NCBI GenBank assembly: GCA_905206455.1
Contig: CAJLHL010000001.1
Location: 1 to 64,000, forward strand
Source of the DNA: an uncultured Eubacteriales bacterium
Lineage (GTDB): Bacteria > Bacillota > Clostridia > Peptostreptococcales > Anaerovoracaceae
Direction of reading: 5' to 3'
Length of the DNA stretch: 64,000 nt
A program made the position numbers and the translations under genes. This document shows, piece after piece, positions 54,680 through 63,877 of the stretch. The notes under the pieces are model-generated. The model was not told the origin of the DNA. It saw nothing but the letters and a program-made list of their open reading frames with translations, and ran no database searches. Position 1 is the first letter of the stretch, and every line of letters begins with the position of its first letter.

Positions 54680-54713
54680 CGGTGAAATCTCTCGAAGAGG
54701 TTTCACCGTTTTT
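54680..54713 (+). terminator. Terminator after the flavodiiron gene
   Basis: CGGTGAAA (54680-54687) pairs with TTTCACCG (54701-54708), with CTCT/AGAG inside it, and five T follow. The gap 54417-54790 shows nothing else. Confidence 0.85.
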
Positions 54714-54790
54714 CGCGCATTGTTCTCAGATAAGATCTGAAAAGAGATCCGAAGAAGGGAAAAATTATTTCCCGCGGTTCCGTGATCAAA

Positions 54791-54819
54791 TTGAATCCTG
54801 TCCGTCAGCAGGATATAAT
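54791..54819 (+). promoter_or_regulatory. Promoter of the nrdG-cbi operon
   Basis: TTGAAT (54791-54796), exactly 17 bases and TATAAT (54814-54819). A short inverted repeat ATCCTG/CAGGAT (54795-54814) fills the spacer and could bind a regulator. The leader of about 120 bases shows no cobalamin riboswitch core and no NrdR box that I can recognise. Confidence 0.75.
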
Positions 54820-54948
54820 AGATTTGATGGCTGTGCAGAACAATCAAAGGGCCGAGGACTCGGATCCGGGAGAACGTCAGAGGAACAGAATCTCTGATGC
54901 GGGCAGGCAGCTTTTACGAGAGCAGCCCGGTCTGCGGAAAGGAAGAGA

Positions 54949-55473
54949 ATGATGGGAAACGAAATTGAGCTGAAAATCGCAGGAGTCATAGATGAATCCA
55001 TCGTGGACGGGCCGGGAATCCGCTATGTCGTCTTCGTACAGGGCTGTCCGCATCACTGTGAGGGCTGTCATAATCCGCAGACACATGATTTCTCAGGCGG
55101 ACAGACCGCCGATATCCCGGGGATTCTCGGGGAGATCGACCGGGACCCCATGATTTCCGGCGTGACTTTCAGCGGAGGAGAACCTTTCTGCCAGGCGCGG
55201 CAGCTCTGTGCTCTGGCGGATGAAATCAAACGCAGAAAAAAGGATCTGTTGATTTATTCCGGATATACTTATGAACAGCTGACGGAAATGGCGGAGGGGG
55301 ATCAGGCGGTGGCGCATCTGCTGAATACGGCAGACCGTCTGATCGACGGTCCTTTCCTCATGGAACAGAGAGATCTGGAGCTTCCTTTCCGGGGAAGCCG
55401 GAATCAGAGATACATCGATTTGGCCCGATCCCGGGCAGCGGGAGAGGTCGTGCCGGCGGATGAACAGATATAA
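54949..55473 (+). CDS. nrdG: Anaerobic ribonucleotide reductase-activating protein
   Basis: NrdG (174 residues) is a radical SAM enzyme that makes the glycyl radical on NrdD. The cluster motif CPHHCEGC (Cys33, Cys37, Cys40) follows IVDGPGIRYVVFVQG, and GVTFSGGEPFCQ is the SAM-binding GGE motif. LLIYSGYTYEQL and DRLIDGPFLMEQR are typical of NrdG. ATG at 54949 or the next codon, ATG 54952, fits AAAGGA upstream. Its stop overlaps the cbiD start by 14 bases, so it is translated with the cobalamin genes rather than with nrdD. Confidence 0.95.
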   Translation: MMGNEIELKIAGVIDESIVDGPGIRYVVFVQGCPHHCEGCHNPQTHDFSGGQTADIPGILGEIDRDPMISGVTFSGGEPFCQARQLCALADEIKRRKKDLLIYSGYTYEQLTEMAEGDQAVAHLLNTADRLIDGPFLMEQRDLELPFRGSRNQRYIDLARSRAAGEVVPADEQI

Positions 55474-56839
55474 ATTCAGAGACGGCAGGCAGCTTCGCTG
55501 CGGGTACACCACGGGAACCTGTGCCGCAGCGGCGGCGGAGGCTGCAGCCGGATTTCTGCTGACGGGAAAAAAGACGCCGTCTGTTTCGATCCTTCTTCCT
55601 GCGGGTAGTACGGCGGAGCTTTCCGTGGAATTTTCCGAACTGGAATACGGGGAAGAATTCCAGTTCGCGGCAGCCGGGGCAAGTCTGCCGGCCGACGCCG
55701 AACAGAACCGGAAAATTTTTAACGGCGTTTCGCCGGCTTTCCGTTCCGCCGGGAAAATTACGGGCAGTACCGGAGCGAGATGGAATTCCAATGCGGAGAA
55801 ACGTGCGATGGCGGCTGTCTGCGGCGTGAGAAAAGACGCGGGAGATGACGCGGATATCACCGACGGGATGCTGATCTGTGCCAGAGTGCGACTGACGGAC
55901 CGGAATTTTTTCGCAGGAGAAGAGAGAACGTCTTTTTCGCAGGAAGAGAAAGACGGCATTTTTATCACCGGCGGTGACGGCGTCGGCCGGGTGACGAAGC
56001 CGGGATTGGATCAGCCGGTGGGAGCGGCAGCGGTCAATACCGTCCCGCGGCGCATGATATCCGACGCGGTGAAGAAGATCTGTGACAGAGAAGGTTACGA
56101 CGGTATGGTTTTCGTGGAAATTTTTGTTCCCGGGGGCGCGGAGGCGGCGAAAAAGACGTTTAATCCTCTTCTGGGAATCGAGGGGGGAATCTCGATTCTG
56201 GGAACCAGCGGAATTGTGGAGCCGATGAGCGACAGCGCTGTCGTCGAAACCATCCGGGCGGAGATCCGTGTGAAAGCGCGGGAAAGAGGAAATTTTCCGG
56301 AAAAAGCAACTGAATTTCCCGTTTGTCTGGCGGCCGTACCGGGGAATTACGGGATGAAATTCGCCTGTGAAGAACTGGCAATTTCGGAAGACAGGATCGT
56401 AAAGTGCAGCAATTTTATCGGCGATATGCTGAATGCCTGCTGGGAATACCGGCTTTCCGGAATTCTTCTCATCGGCAATGCCGGCAAGCTGATCAAGCTG
56501 ACCTCCGGCGTGATGAACACCCATTCTTCTCACGCAGATGCCAGAATCGAGACGGTGATCGCCTGCAGTCTGGCGGCGGGAGCGTCTTTGGATCTCCTGC
56601 GGCAGATCAGCGGATGCGTGACGACAGAAGCGGCGTTTTCTCTTTTGTATAAAGAAGGGCTTGCACAGAAAACGATGGATATCGCGGCTGAGCGTGCGGC
56701 GGCTCATATGGCGCGCCGTGTGAGAGATCAGCTGAAAACAGGAGTTATTCTCTTTTCTTCCTCCTCCGGAATCGCCTCTTTCGGAGGGGCGGCAAAGGGG
56801 CTTTTGGAAGAACTGAGAAAGCGGGAAAGGAACAGATAG
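55460..56839 (+). CDS. cbiD: Cobalt-precorrin-5B (C1)-methyltransferase
   Basis: CbiD (459 residues) methylates C1 of the corrin ring in the anaerobic cobalamin pathway. The hallmark LRCGYTTGTCAAAAAEAAA is at the N-terminus. FITGGDGVGRVTKPGL (about 170), AVNTVPRRMI, LGIEGGISILGTSGIVEPMS and NFIGDMLNACWEY follow. It is about 90 residues longer than usual, mostly through a polar insertion (about 75-135) between the first strands. It overlaps nrdG and ends one base before cbiF. Confidence 0.95.
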   Translation: MNRYKFRDGRQLRCGYTTGTCAAAAAEAAAGFLLTGKKTPSVSILLPAGSTAELSVEFSELEYGEEFQFAAAGASLPADAEQNRKIFNGVSPAFRSAGKITGSTGARWNSNAEKRAMAAVCGVRKDAGDDADITDGMLICARVRLTDRNFFAGEERTSFSQEEKDGIFITGGDGVGRVTKPGLDQPVGAAAVNTVPRRMISDAVKKICDREGYDGMVFVEIFVPGGAEAAKKTFNPLLGIEGGISILGTSGIVEPMSDSAVVETIRAEIRVKARERGNFPEKATEFPVCLAAVPGNYGMKFACEELAISEDRIVKCSNFIGDMLNACWEYRLSGILLIGNAGKLIKLTSGVMNTHSSHADARIETVIACSLAAGASLDLLRQISGCVTTEAAFSLLYKEGLAQKTMDIAAERAAAHMARRVRDQLKTGVILFSSSSGIASFGGAAKGLLEELRKRERNR

Positions 56840-56840
56840 A

Positions 56841-57644
56841 ATGTCAGCAGCAATCGTACATTTTGTGGGCGCGGGAAGCGGCGCGCCGGATCTGATCACC
56901 GTCAGGGGCATGCGTTTGCTTCAGGAAGCGAAAGTCATCGTCTATGCCGGATCTCTGGTTAATCCGCAGCTGCTGCAGTACGCCCCGAAAGACTGTGAAA
57001 TTCACGACAGCGCTTATCTCCACCTGGATCAGGTGATCGATATTCTCAGCCGTTCTGCGAAACGGGGACAGAATACCGTGCGCCTGCATACCGGCGACCC
57101 GTCGATTTACGGGGCCGTACGCGAGCAGATCGATCGGCTGGCGCAGTTAGGCATCGACAGCGACGTGTGTCCGGGAGTCAGCAGTTTTCAGGGCGCGGCG
57201 GCCAGTCTGAAAGCGGAATATACGCTTCCCGGAGTGTCGCAGACGGTGATTCTCACGCGCCTCGAAGGCAGGACACCGGTGCCGGATAGAGAGAATTTGC
57301 GGGAGCTTGCAGCCCATGGCGCATCGATGGCGGTATTTCTAAGCATTTCGATGGCGGATCGGCTGCAGGAAGAACTGCTGGCCTCCGGGGGTTATGATGA
57401 GGATACGCCCTGTGCGGTGGTATATAAGGCTACGTGGAAGGAAGAAAAGAAATTTGTCACGCGGCTGGGAGAGCTGGCGGAGACAGTGAAAAGTAACGAT
57501 ATCACGAAAACGGCGATCCTGCTGATCGGCGGTTTTCTCGGCGGAGAATACAGTCTGTCGAAGTTATACGACAGGACGTTTACCACAGAATTCAGAAAGG
57601 GACAGGAGGCATGTGTCAGACAGGAGCCCGGCAAAATAAAATAA
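56841..57644 (+). CDS. cbiF: Cobalt-precorrin-4 C11-methyltransferase
   Basis: CbiF (CobM-type, 267 residues) is a SAM-dependent tetrapyrrole methylase. FVGAGSGAPDLITVRGMRLL gives the N-terminal loop, LHTGDPSIYGAVREQIDRL is the conserved GDPxxYG motif, CPGVSSFQGAAASL and ILTRLEGRTPVP follow, and YKATWKEEKKF lies near the C-terminus. Together these separate CbiF from the other methylases. It starts right after cbiD, and its end overlaps cbiG by 34 bases, an unusually long overlap. Confidence 0.96.
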   Translation: MSAAIVHFVGAGSGAPDLITVRGMRLLQEAKVIVYAGSLVNPQLLQYAPKDCEIHDSAYLHLDQVIDILSRSAKRGQNTVRLHTGDPSIYGAVREQIDRLAQLGIDSDVCPGVSSFQGAAASLKAEYTLPGVSQTVILTRLEGRTPVPDRENLRELAAHGASMAVFLSISMADRLQEELLASGGYDEDTPCAVVYKATWKEEKKFVTRLGELAETVKSNDITKTAILLIGGFLGGEYSLSKLYDRTFTTEFRKGQEACVRQEPGKIK

Positions 57645-58867
57645 CGCCGGAAAGAAAATGCGGCGGACGCGATGTGATTTACGCTGTATCGGTGGCGTTT
57701 ACCGACAGAGGCAAACTTCTGAGCCGAAAAGCTGAGGATGCCTGCCGGAGACGGGCGGACCGGGAAATTCTGTGGAGAGATCTGACGGAGATCGATGAAG
57801 AAACGTTTCGGAATGCGGACGTGATTTTCTTTTTCTGCGCCTCCGGGATCGCTGTGCGAAAAATTGCGCCGTTTCTCGCAGACAAAACATCGGATCCGGC
57901 CGTTCTGGTCATCGGAGAGGAGGGAAGCTATGTGATCTCTCTCCTGTCCGGTCATCTGGGCGGAGCAAACCGCTGGACGCGGGAGATCGCGGGTATTTTG
58001 GGCGCGCAGCCTGTCATCACCACTGCGACCGACGGAAGGAAACTGCCTTCCATCGATCTCTGGGCTTCAAAATGCGGATTGTCGATAGACGATATAAAGC
58101 TGGCGAAGCGGGTGACGGCGTATCTGCTGAAGGAGAACAGTAAATCCGGCTGTTTGGAAACTGCGGATTTTCCGTATCTTTTCGATCAGCCGGATTCCCG
58201 CTGTTCGTCCGCGGAGGCGAGTCTTCTGCCGGCTGCCGCCGGAAAGATCGCCTCTGCCTTGAGAAACGAAAGAGTCGGAGAGGAAGTCTCCTCTTCGGGT
58301 TTTCCTGACAAAGAATACGGCAGGGCGGGAGAAAGAGCGCAATACGCCATCTGCATTACAGAGAATCTTCAGCTGTTCTGCGGCGAAAATACTCTGATTC
58401 TGCGGCCGAAACGCTGCGTCCTGGGAGTCGGATGCCGCCGGGGTACAGATGCGGGAAAGATGAGAGAATTTATCTTTGAGTTCCTGAAACAGAGCGGGAT
58501 CGATCCCCGGCTGGTCGAACGGATCTGTTCCATCGACCGGAAAAAAGACGAGGCTTGTATAAAAACAGCGGCGCGCGCGCTGAATGTTCCTTTTACCGTA
58601 TTTTCGGCGGAGGAGCTCGCAGCTGTGCCGGGCAGTTTCAGCAGGTCGGATTTTGTAGAAGAGACCGTGGGAATCGACAATGTCTGCGAGCGGGCCGCGG
58701 TCTGCGGCGCCGGTCCGGAGAGCCGGCTGATCGTGAAAAAGACGATTGCTGACGGTATGACGGCGGCCGCTGCTCTGCGGCCGCCTCTGACGGAGGACGC
58801 TCTGATTCTGACACCGGAAGAATGGCTGAAGACAGCGTCGGGGCAGATCGAAGATATTGAAAGTTAA
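57611..58867 (+). CDS. cbiG: Cobalt-precorrin-5A hydrolase
   Basis: CbiG (418 residues) opens the delta-lactone and releases acetaldehyde from cobalt-precorrin-5A. The N-terminal part has FFFCASGIAVRKIAPFL, SDPAVLVIGEEGSYVISLL and SGHLGGANRWTREIA, all family hallmarks. The C-terminal CobE-like domain has LGVGCRRGTDAGKMREFI, ICSIDRKKDEACI and VCERAAVCGAG. It is longer than the usual 330-360 residues, with a poorly conserved linker at about 175-245. AGGAGG precedes the ATG at 57611, within the cbiF end. Confidence 0.94.
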   Translation: MCQTGARQNKITPERKCGGRDVIYAVSVAFTDRGKLLSRKAEDACRRRADREILWRDLTEIDEETFRNADVIFFFCASGIAVRKIAPFLADKTSDPAVLVIGEEGSYVISLLSGHLGGANRWTREIAGILGAQPVITTATDGRKLPSIDLWASKCGLSIDDIKLAKRVTAYLLKENSKSGCLETADFPYLFDQPDSRCSSAEASLLPAAAGKIASALRNERVGEEVSSSGFPDKEYGRAGERAQYAICITENLQLFCGENTLILRPKRCVLGVGCRRGTDAGKMREFIFEFLKQSGIDPRLVERICSIDRKKDEACIKTAARALNVPFTVFSAEELAAVPGSFSRSDFVEETVGIDNVCERAAVCGAGPESRLIVKKTIADGMTAAAALRPPLTEDALILTPEEWLKTASGQIEDIES

Positions 58868-59181
58868 GCGGCAGAACGATGGAATTTACTTATGTATAGT
58901 GTATCGCTGTTTTACGATTTAGCTTTGGCGGGCATCGTCGTATTCAGGGAAAACACGCAGTAAGACGCAGTATATTATCTGACTGCGAAGAATCAAAATA
59001 TGCAGAAAAATATCCGGCTGTAAGCCAGACGGAAAGACGATATTATTTTGTGGCGGACGGAACGGCGGGCGTATCCGGGACAGGGGTCTCGCAGACCGGA
59101 AAAAGTGGGATTCAGCGGCGCGCAGGCAGAACAAACGCCGGCAGATCAGATAGAACGAAAGACAGAAGAGAGATGCGTATT
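58868..59181 (+). other. Gap between cbiG and the MATE gene
   Basis: About 310 bases without a supported gene. A short inverted repeat CGCAGT/ACTGCG lies near 58965-58987, and no terminator with a T-run is visible, so transcription may run from cbiG into the MATE gene. Confidence 0.4.
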
Positions 59182-60801
59182 ATGGAAAAAGAGAGAAAAG
59201 GAGAACGGGAAAAAGCGGCGGCAGGCAGAGACAGGAAAAGCCCGTACACGGCGAATGCCGCAGATTCGGAGCAAAAGGAAACGATCTTCTGCGCAGCGGC
59301 GGAAGAAAAACCGGAGACAGAAGAAACCCGTTTCTGTGCGGAGAGAACCGGAGGAACGGGATTAAAAGAAAAGACTCCGGATACGGCAAAAGGAGGAAAT
59401 GCGGCGGAAGCAGCGGCTTTGTCCGAGGAACGGAAGGGCGTCGATCTGGGAACGGGAAGCACAGGCCGTCTGATGCTGCGGCTGGCCGTTCCCGCGGTTA
59501 CGGCTCAGTTCGTGAGTATGCTGTATAATATCGTAGACCGCATTTATATCGGACATATTCCGGAAGCGGGGTCTGCGCCGCTGACCGGCGTGGGACTTTG
59601 TTTTCCTCTGATTACGCTGGTGATGGCATTTTCCTCTCTCGTCTGCGCAGGCGGAGCGCCGCGGGCTGCTATCCGCATGGGACAGAAAGACGACGGCGGA
59701 GCGGAGCGGATTCTTGGGAACTGTTTCAGCTGTCTGCTTCTGACCGCTGTGATCATCACGGCGGTATATGAGATGGCGGCGGAACCTCTGCTGAATCTTT
59801 TCGGCGGAAGCGAAAATACCCTCCCCTACGCGGTAAGCTATATGCGCATCTATTCTGTAGGGACGATTTTTGTCATGATTTCGCTGGGCATGAATCTGTT
59901 TCTCATGTCTCAGGGATTTTCCGGCATGAGCATGCTGACGACATTGATCGGTGCAGTGCTCAATATCCTTTTGGACCCGCTGTTTATCTTTGTCTTTGAT
60001 ATGGGCGTGGAAGGCGCGGCGGTGGCGACTGTCATCAGCCAGGCGGCGAGCGCTCTATGGGTACTTTTATTCCTGACGGGAAAGCGGACGAAACTGCGTC
60101 TGAATAAGACAAATCTGAGACTGCGCAAAGAAATCATCCTGCCTTGCCTGGCTCTGGGTCTGTCTCCTTTTGTCATGCAGAGCACGGAGAGTCTCCTGAA
60201 TATCTGTTTTAATGTCAGTCTGATGAAATATGGAGGAGATCTGGCGGTGGGCGCGATGACGATTATCGCCAGTACGGCGCAGCTGCTGGCGGTGCCTATG
60301 ATCGGAATCTGCCAGGGCGGTCAGCCGATCATCAGCTATAATTTCGGCGCGGGAAAAAATCAGAGAGTAAAGAAAGTGGTAAAATGTCAGGTAGCCGCCT
60401 GTTTTCTGTATGCGGCGTTTTTCTTCGGAATCGCTATGCTGATACCGGCGGTGATGGCAGGGATGTTTTCCGGAGACCGGGAACTGGTGGATTATACGGT
60501 GCGCTTTATGCGGATTTATCATACGGGGGCTTTCATGATCGGTGTTCAGATCGGATGTCAGCAGGCATTTATGGCTCTGGGACAGGCGAAGATCAGTCTT
60601 CTTATGGCATGTCTCAGGAAACTGATTCTTCTGATTCCTCTGATCTTTATTCTCCCCGTATTTTTACAGGACGATGTCACGGCTGTATTTCTGGCGGAAC
60701 CGGTGAGCGACGTGCTTGCGGCGCTGGTAACCGGCATACTGTTTTTCTCAAAACTTCCGTCGATTTTGAAGAAAGGTCCTTCTGGGCAGGGAGGAGTTTA
60801 G
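59182..60801 (+). CDS. MATE family efflux transporter inside the cobalamin cluster
   Basis: This protein of 539 residues has a MATE core of twelve helices from about residue 92 (LMLRLAVPAVTAQFVSMLYN, DRIYIGHIPEAG, GICQGGQPIISYNFGAGKNQ). The first 90 or so residues are a Lys/Glu/Arg-rich, low-complexity tail not usual for MATE proteins. The frame stays open to 59050; ATGs at 59173 and 59182 are the best starts but neither has a strong site. A strong AAAGGAGG at 59387 precedes an out-of-frame ATG. It lies between cbiG and cbiHJ on the same strand, 9 bases before the latter, so it is probably co-transcribed. A link to corrinoid or metal transport is speculation from context. Confidence 0.85.
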   Translation: MEKERKGEREKAAAGRDRKSPYTANAADSEQKETIFCAAAEEKPETEETRFCAERTGGTGLKEKTPDTAKGGNAAEAAALSEERKGVDLGTGSTGRLMLRLAVPAVTAQFVSMLYNIVDRIYIGHIPEAGSAPLTGVGLCFPLITLVMAFSSLVCAGGAPRAAIRMGQKDDGGAERILGNCFSCLLLTAVIITAVYEMAAEPLLNLFGGSENTLPYAVSYMRIYSVGTIFVMISLGMNLFLMSQGFSGMSMLTTLIGAVLNILLDPLFIFVFDMGVEGAAVATVISQAASALWVLLFLTGKRTKLRLNKTNLRLRKEIILPCLALGLSPFVMQSTESLLNICFNVSLMKYGGDLAVGAMTIIASTAQLLAVPMIGICQGGQPIISYNFGAGKNQRVKKVVKCQVAACFLYAAFFFGIAMLIPAVMAGMFSGDRELVDYTVRFMRIYHTGAFMIGVQIGCQQAFMALGQAKISLLMACLRKLILLIPLIFILPVFLQDDVTAVFLAEPVSDVLAALVTGILFFSKLPSILKKGPSGQGGV

Positions 60802-60810
60802 GATAATTTC

Positions 60811-62484
60811 ATGAATAAATTATACATCGCCGGCATCGGGCCCGGCGGACCGGAATATATGACACGAAAAGCATACCGCATCCTGCAGGAGGCAGATCTG
60901 ATCGTGGGTTATACATTATACAACGACTTGCTTCGCCGGGAGTTTCCGGATAAAACATATTATTCCACAGCCATGACCGGTGAGCGGGAACGGTGCCTGT
61001 ACGCTCTTCGTGCCGCGGAGGCGGGACGAAAGGCAGTGGTGGTATGCAGCGGCGACAGCGGGGTCTACGGTATGGCTTCTCTGGTGCTGGAACTGGCGGA
61101 AGAACGGGGATTTGACGTGGAGATCGAAGCTGTTCCGGGTGTTACAGCAGCGCTGGGCGCCGGTGCACTGGCCGGCGCGGCGGTTTCCGGAGATTTTGCA
61201 GCGGTGAGTCTCAGCGATCTTCTGACTCCCTGGAACGTGATCGAAAAGCGGCTTCGGACGGCGGCTTCCGGTGATTTCGTCATCGCTTTATATAATCCCG
61301 GTTCCAGAAAGAGGCGGGATCATCTGAAAAGAGCCTGCGAAGTCATCGGACAGTTCCGGGCTTGGGACACCGTGTGCGCTGTCGCGGAGCGGATCGGCAG
61401 AGAGGGCGAGAATGTGAGATTTCTTTCACTGGAACAGTTATCGTCGGCAGAAGCGGACATGTTTATGACGATTCTCATCGGAAATTCTTCCACTCGCATG
61501 GTCCGGCTGAGCGGCGGCGCGGAAAAAATGGTGACTCCCCGGGGATACCGGATCGGTGAGCCGGCGGACCTTTGGAAAAAGGAGAGCCTGCCGGAAAGAA
61601 AAAATGCCGGGAGAGAACGTATCGTAATTTTCGGAGGTACGACGGAGGGGCGGCAGCTGACGGAATTTGCCTGTGAGAAAGGAGTGCCGGTATTTCTGTG
61701 TGTAGCGACGGCATACGGAGAACGGATGGTGAAGCCTCATCCTCTTTTAGAGGTGAATTCCGCGGGTCTGGGACAGAAAGAGATCGAAGAGCTGCTCACG
61801 GATTCCCGCATTCTCGCTGTGCTGGACGCTACTCATCCTTATGCCGCGGAGATCACCGAAAAGACAGCGGCCGCCTGTCGGAAAACCGGCCGCAGGTATC
61901 TTCGGATTCTGCGGAATGTCTTCGAAGGAGGAGCAGATCAGGCTGGAGAAAGAACCTTTTCTGAAAACGGAAATCAGGCGGAAGGAGAGGTTTTTTTCGC
62001 CGGAAGTATACGGCAGGCGGCTGATTTTCTGGATCGCGTGCAGGGACGAGCCCTGATCACCACAGGTTCGAAGGAAGCGGCGGAATACATGAAGATAAAA
62101 GACGCCGAAGAGCGGCTGACGTTCCGGGTTCTTCCCTCAAGGGAAGCGCTGGCGGCCTGTGAGGCGGCGGGAATTTCCGGAAAGAATCTGATCTGCATGC
62201 AGGGACCTTTTTCCGCGGAGATGAATGCCTGTATGATGCGGGAATGCGGCGCGTCTTATCTGGTGACGAAAATTTCAGGAAAAAACGGAGGCTTTGAGGA
62301 GAAAATCGAAGCTGCGCGCAGAGTCGGAGCGCGCGTAATCGCCGTACTGCCGCCGGAGAGCCGCAGCGGAATTTCCATGCGCGATGCGGAAGATGTCATC
62401 TGCCGTATTGCAGAGGAACTGAACAGGGCGAAGAAATCTGCCGGAAGAAATTCGGGCCGGCCGAAGCATTTTCCGGGGCTGTAA
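60811..62484 (+). CDS. cbiHJ: CbiH-CbiJ fusion: precorrin-3B C17-methyltransferase and cobalt-precorrin-6A reductase
   Basis: Two enzymes are joined in 557 residues. Residues 1-245 are CbiH: LYIAGIGPGGPEYMTRKAYR, VVCSGDSGVYGMASL, VPGVTAALGAGALAGA and ALYNPGSRKRRDHL. It methylates C17 and contracts the ring. Residues 265-550 are CbiJ/CobK: ERIVIFGGTTEGRQLTEFAC, DATHPYAAEITEKTAAACR, ITTGSKEAAEYM and CMQGPFSAEMN. It reduces cobalt-precorrin-6A. A linker insertion of about 25 polar residues occurs in the CbiJ part (after RYLRILRN). TAGGA precedes the ATG. It follows the MATE gene after nine bases. Confidence 0.95.
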   Translation: MNKLYIAGIGPGGPEYMTRKAYRILQEADLIVGYTLYNDLLRREFPDKTYYSTAMTGERERCLYALRAAEAGRKAVVVCSGDSGVYGMASLVLELAEERGFDVEIEAVPGVTAALGAGALAGAAVSGDFAAVSLSDLLTPWNVIEKRLRTAASGDFVIALYNPGSRKRRDHLKRACEVIGQFRAWDTVCAVAERIGREGENVRFLSLEQLSSAEADMFMTILIGNSSTRMVRLSGGAEKMVTPRGYRIGEPADLWKKESLPERKNAGRERIVIFGGTTEGRQLTEFACEKGVPVFLCVATAYGERMVKPHPLLEVNSAGLGQKEIEELLTDSRILAVLDATHPYAAEITEKTAAACRKTGRRYLRILRNVFEGGADQAGERTFSENGNQAEGEVFFAGSIRQAADFLDRVQGRALITTGSKEAAEYMKIKDAEERLTFRVLPSREALAACEAAGISGKNLICMQGPFSAEMNACMMRECGASYLVTKISGKNGGFEEKIEAARRVGARVIAVLPPESRSGISMRDAEDVICRIAEELNRAKKSAGRNSGRPKHFPGL

Positions 62485-62551
62485 AAGGCGGAGCGGTCTG
62501 AAAAACGGCGGGAAGAAGTATCGAAGCGGAGGGAGGAGACGGAGGATAAGA

Positions 62552-63877
62552 ATGAAGTACAGCAAAGAGACAGCCGGAAAAATGATGCCGGAACGATTCG
62601 CACCGGGTGGTTCCGTGACGATTGCAGGAATCGGTCCGGGGCATCCGGATATGATGACAGAAGCTCTTCGCCGGGCCTTTTTGAGAGCGGACACGGTGAT
62701 CGGCGCGGCGCGGATGATTGAAGAACTGAAGAGGATCCCGGCGGCAGAGGGGATGAAAAACGGCCCGAAAATCTATAAAGAAGAGTATCGTTCTCAGAAA
62801 GTGGCGGAGTATATCGCAGACGACGGACGTGATTATCCGAACCGGCGTTATCTCGTGGCGGTTTCCGGGGACAGCGGTTTTTTCAGCGCCGCGTCGGGAA
62901 TTTTCAGCACCCTCGAGAAAAAGGGGATCGCTGCAGAGATTCTTCCCGGGATTTCTTCTTTGTCCTATCTCTGTGCCAAGGCAGGGGTTTCTTGGGAGGA
63001 TACGGTAAGTCTCAGCGCTCACGGCAGAAAAGCGAGCATCGCGGCATGCGTCCGCCGAAACCGGAAGACGTTTTTGCTGACGGGCAGCAACGGAGCGCAG
63101 CTGCTTCGTCATCTGACGGACTTCGGCCTGGGGGACGTGCGGGTGATCGCCGGAGAAAGGCTTTCCTGCTGCGACGAACGGATTTCAGAGGGCAGAGTGT
63201 CTGAGATGGCCTGCCGCAAGTATTCTGTGCTGACGTCGATGCTTCTGATCAATTCCGATCCCAGACCTTTTTTTCTCTGCGGAATGGAAGACGGCAGTTT
63301 TCTCCGCGGCAGTGTTCCTATGACAAAGCGGGAAATCCGCGCCCAAGCGCTGTCGCTTCTGCAGCTCAAAGAGGAGAGCGTCGCTTACGATATCGGTGCG
63401 GGAACCGGTTCTGTCACCGTGGAGATGGCGCTGGCGGGCTGGAGGGGAAACGTCTTTGCTGTGGAACGAAACCCGGAGGGCGCGGCGCTCATCCGTCAGA
63501 ACTGCAGAATGTTTTCGGCAGATAATGTAACGGTCGTCGAAGGGGACGCGCCAGAGGCGCTGAAAGATCTTCCTGCACCGGATGCCGTTTTTATCGGAGG
63601 TTCCGGGGGGCGGCTGGATGAGATTCTGGAATTTCTGCGCTTTAAGGGCGCGGAGAAACGAGAGGGCGAGAAAGAGAGCGGCTTCGCGATGCGCCTGGTG
63701 ATGACCGCGGTCACACTGGAGACGGTCGGATCGGGGGTGAAAAAATTAGAAAAATTCGGTTTTGAAGATGCACAGGTCGTCCAGATCGCCGCGGCGCGCG
63801 GGGAGAAGGCCGGGAAATATCATCTTCTGAAAGCTCAGTCTCCCGTTTTTATCCTCAGCGGCGAGCTCCGTCTGTAA
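62552..63877 (+). CDS. cbiET: CbiE-CbiT fusion: precorrin-6Y C5,15-methyltransferase and decarboxylase
   Basis: The 441-residue protein combines CbiE and CbiT (CobL arrangement) and converts cobalt-precorrin-6B to cobalt-precorrin-8 by two methylations and one decarboxylation. CbiE (about 20-235): VTIAGIGPGHPDMMTEAL, VAVSGDSGFFSAASGIF, LPGISSLSYLCAKAG, LSAHGRKASI. CbiT (about 245-441): PMTKREIRAQALSLL, YDIGAGTGSVTVEMAL (SAM loop), FAVERNPEGAALI and VFIGGSGGRLDEIL. GGAGGAT precedes the ATG. The 123 bases after it to the window end show no gene start. Confidence 0.95.
   Translation: MKYSKETAGKMMPERFAPGGSVTIAGIGPGHPDMMTEALRRAFLRADTVIGAARMIEELKRIPAAEGMKNGPKIYKEEYRSQKVAEYIADDGRDYPNRRYLVAVSGDSGFFSAASGIFSTLEKKGIAAEILPGISSLSYLCAKAGVSWEDTVSLSAHGRKASIAACVRRNRKTFLLTGSNGAQLLRHLTDFGLGDVRVIAGERLSCCDERISEGRVSEMACRKYSVLTSMLLINSDPRPFFLCGMEDGSFLRGSVPMTKREIRAQALSLLQLKEESVAYDIGAGTGSVTVEMALAGWRGNVFAVERNPEGAALIRQNCRMFSADNVTVVEGDAPEALKDLPAPDAVFIGGSGGRLDEILEFLRFKGAEKREGEKESGFAMRLVMTAVTLETVGSGVKKLEKFGFEDAQVVQIAAARGEKAGKYHLLKAQSPVFILSGELRL

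Noticed and set aside
54820..54948. A cobalamin riboswitch before the nrdG-cbi operon
   Set aside because: The conserved core elements could not be found in the leader.
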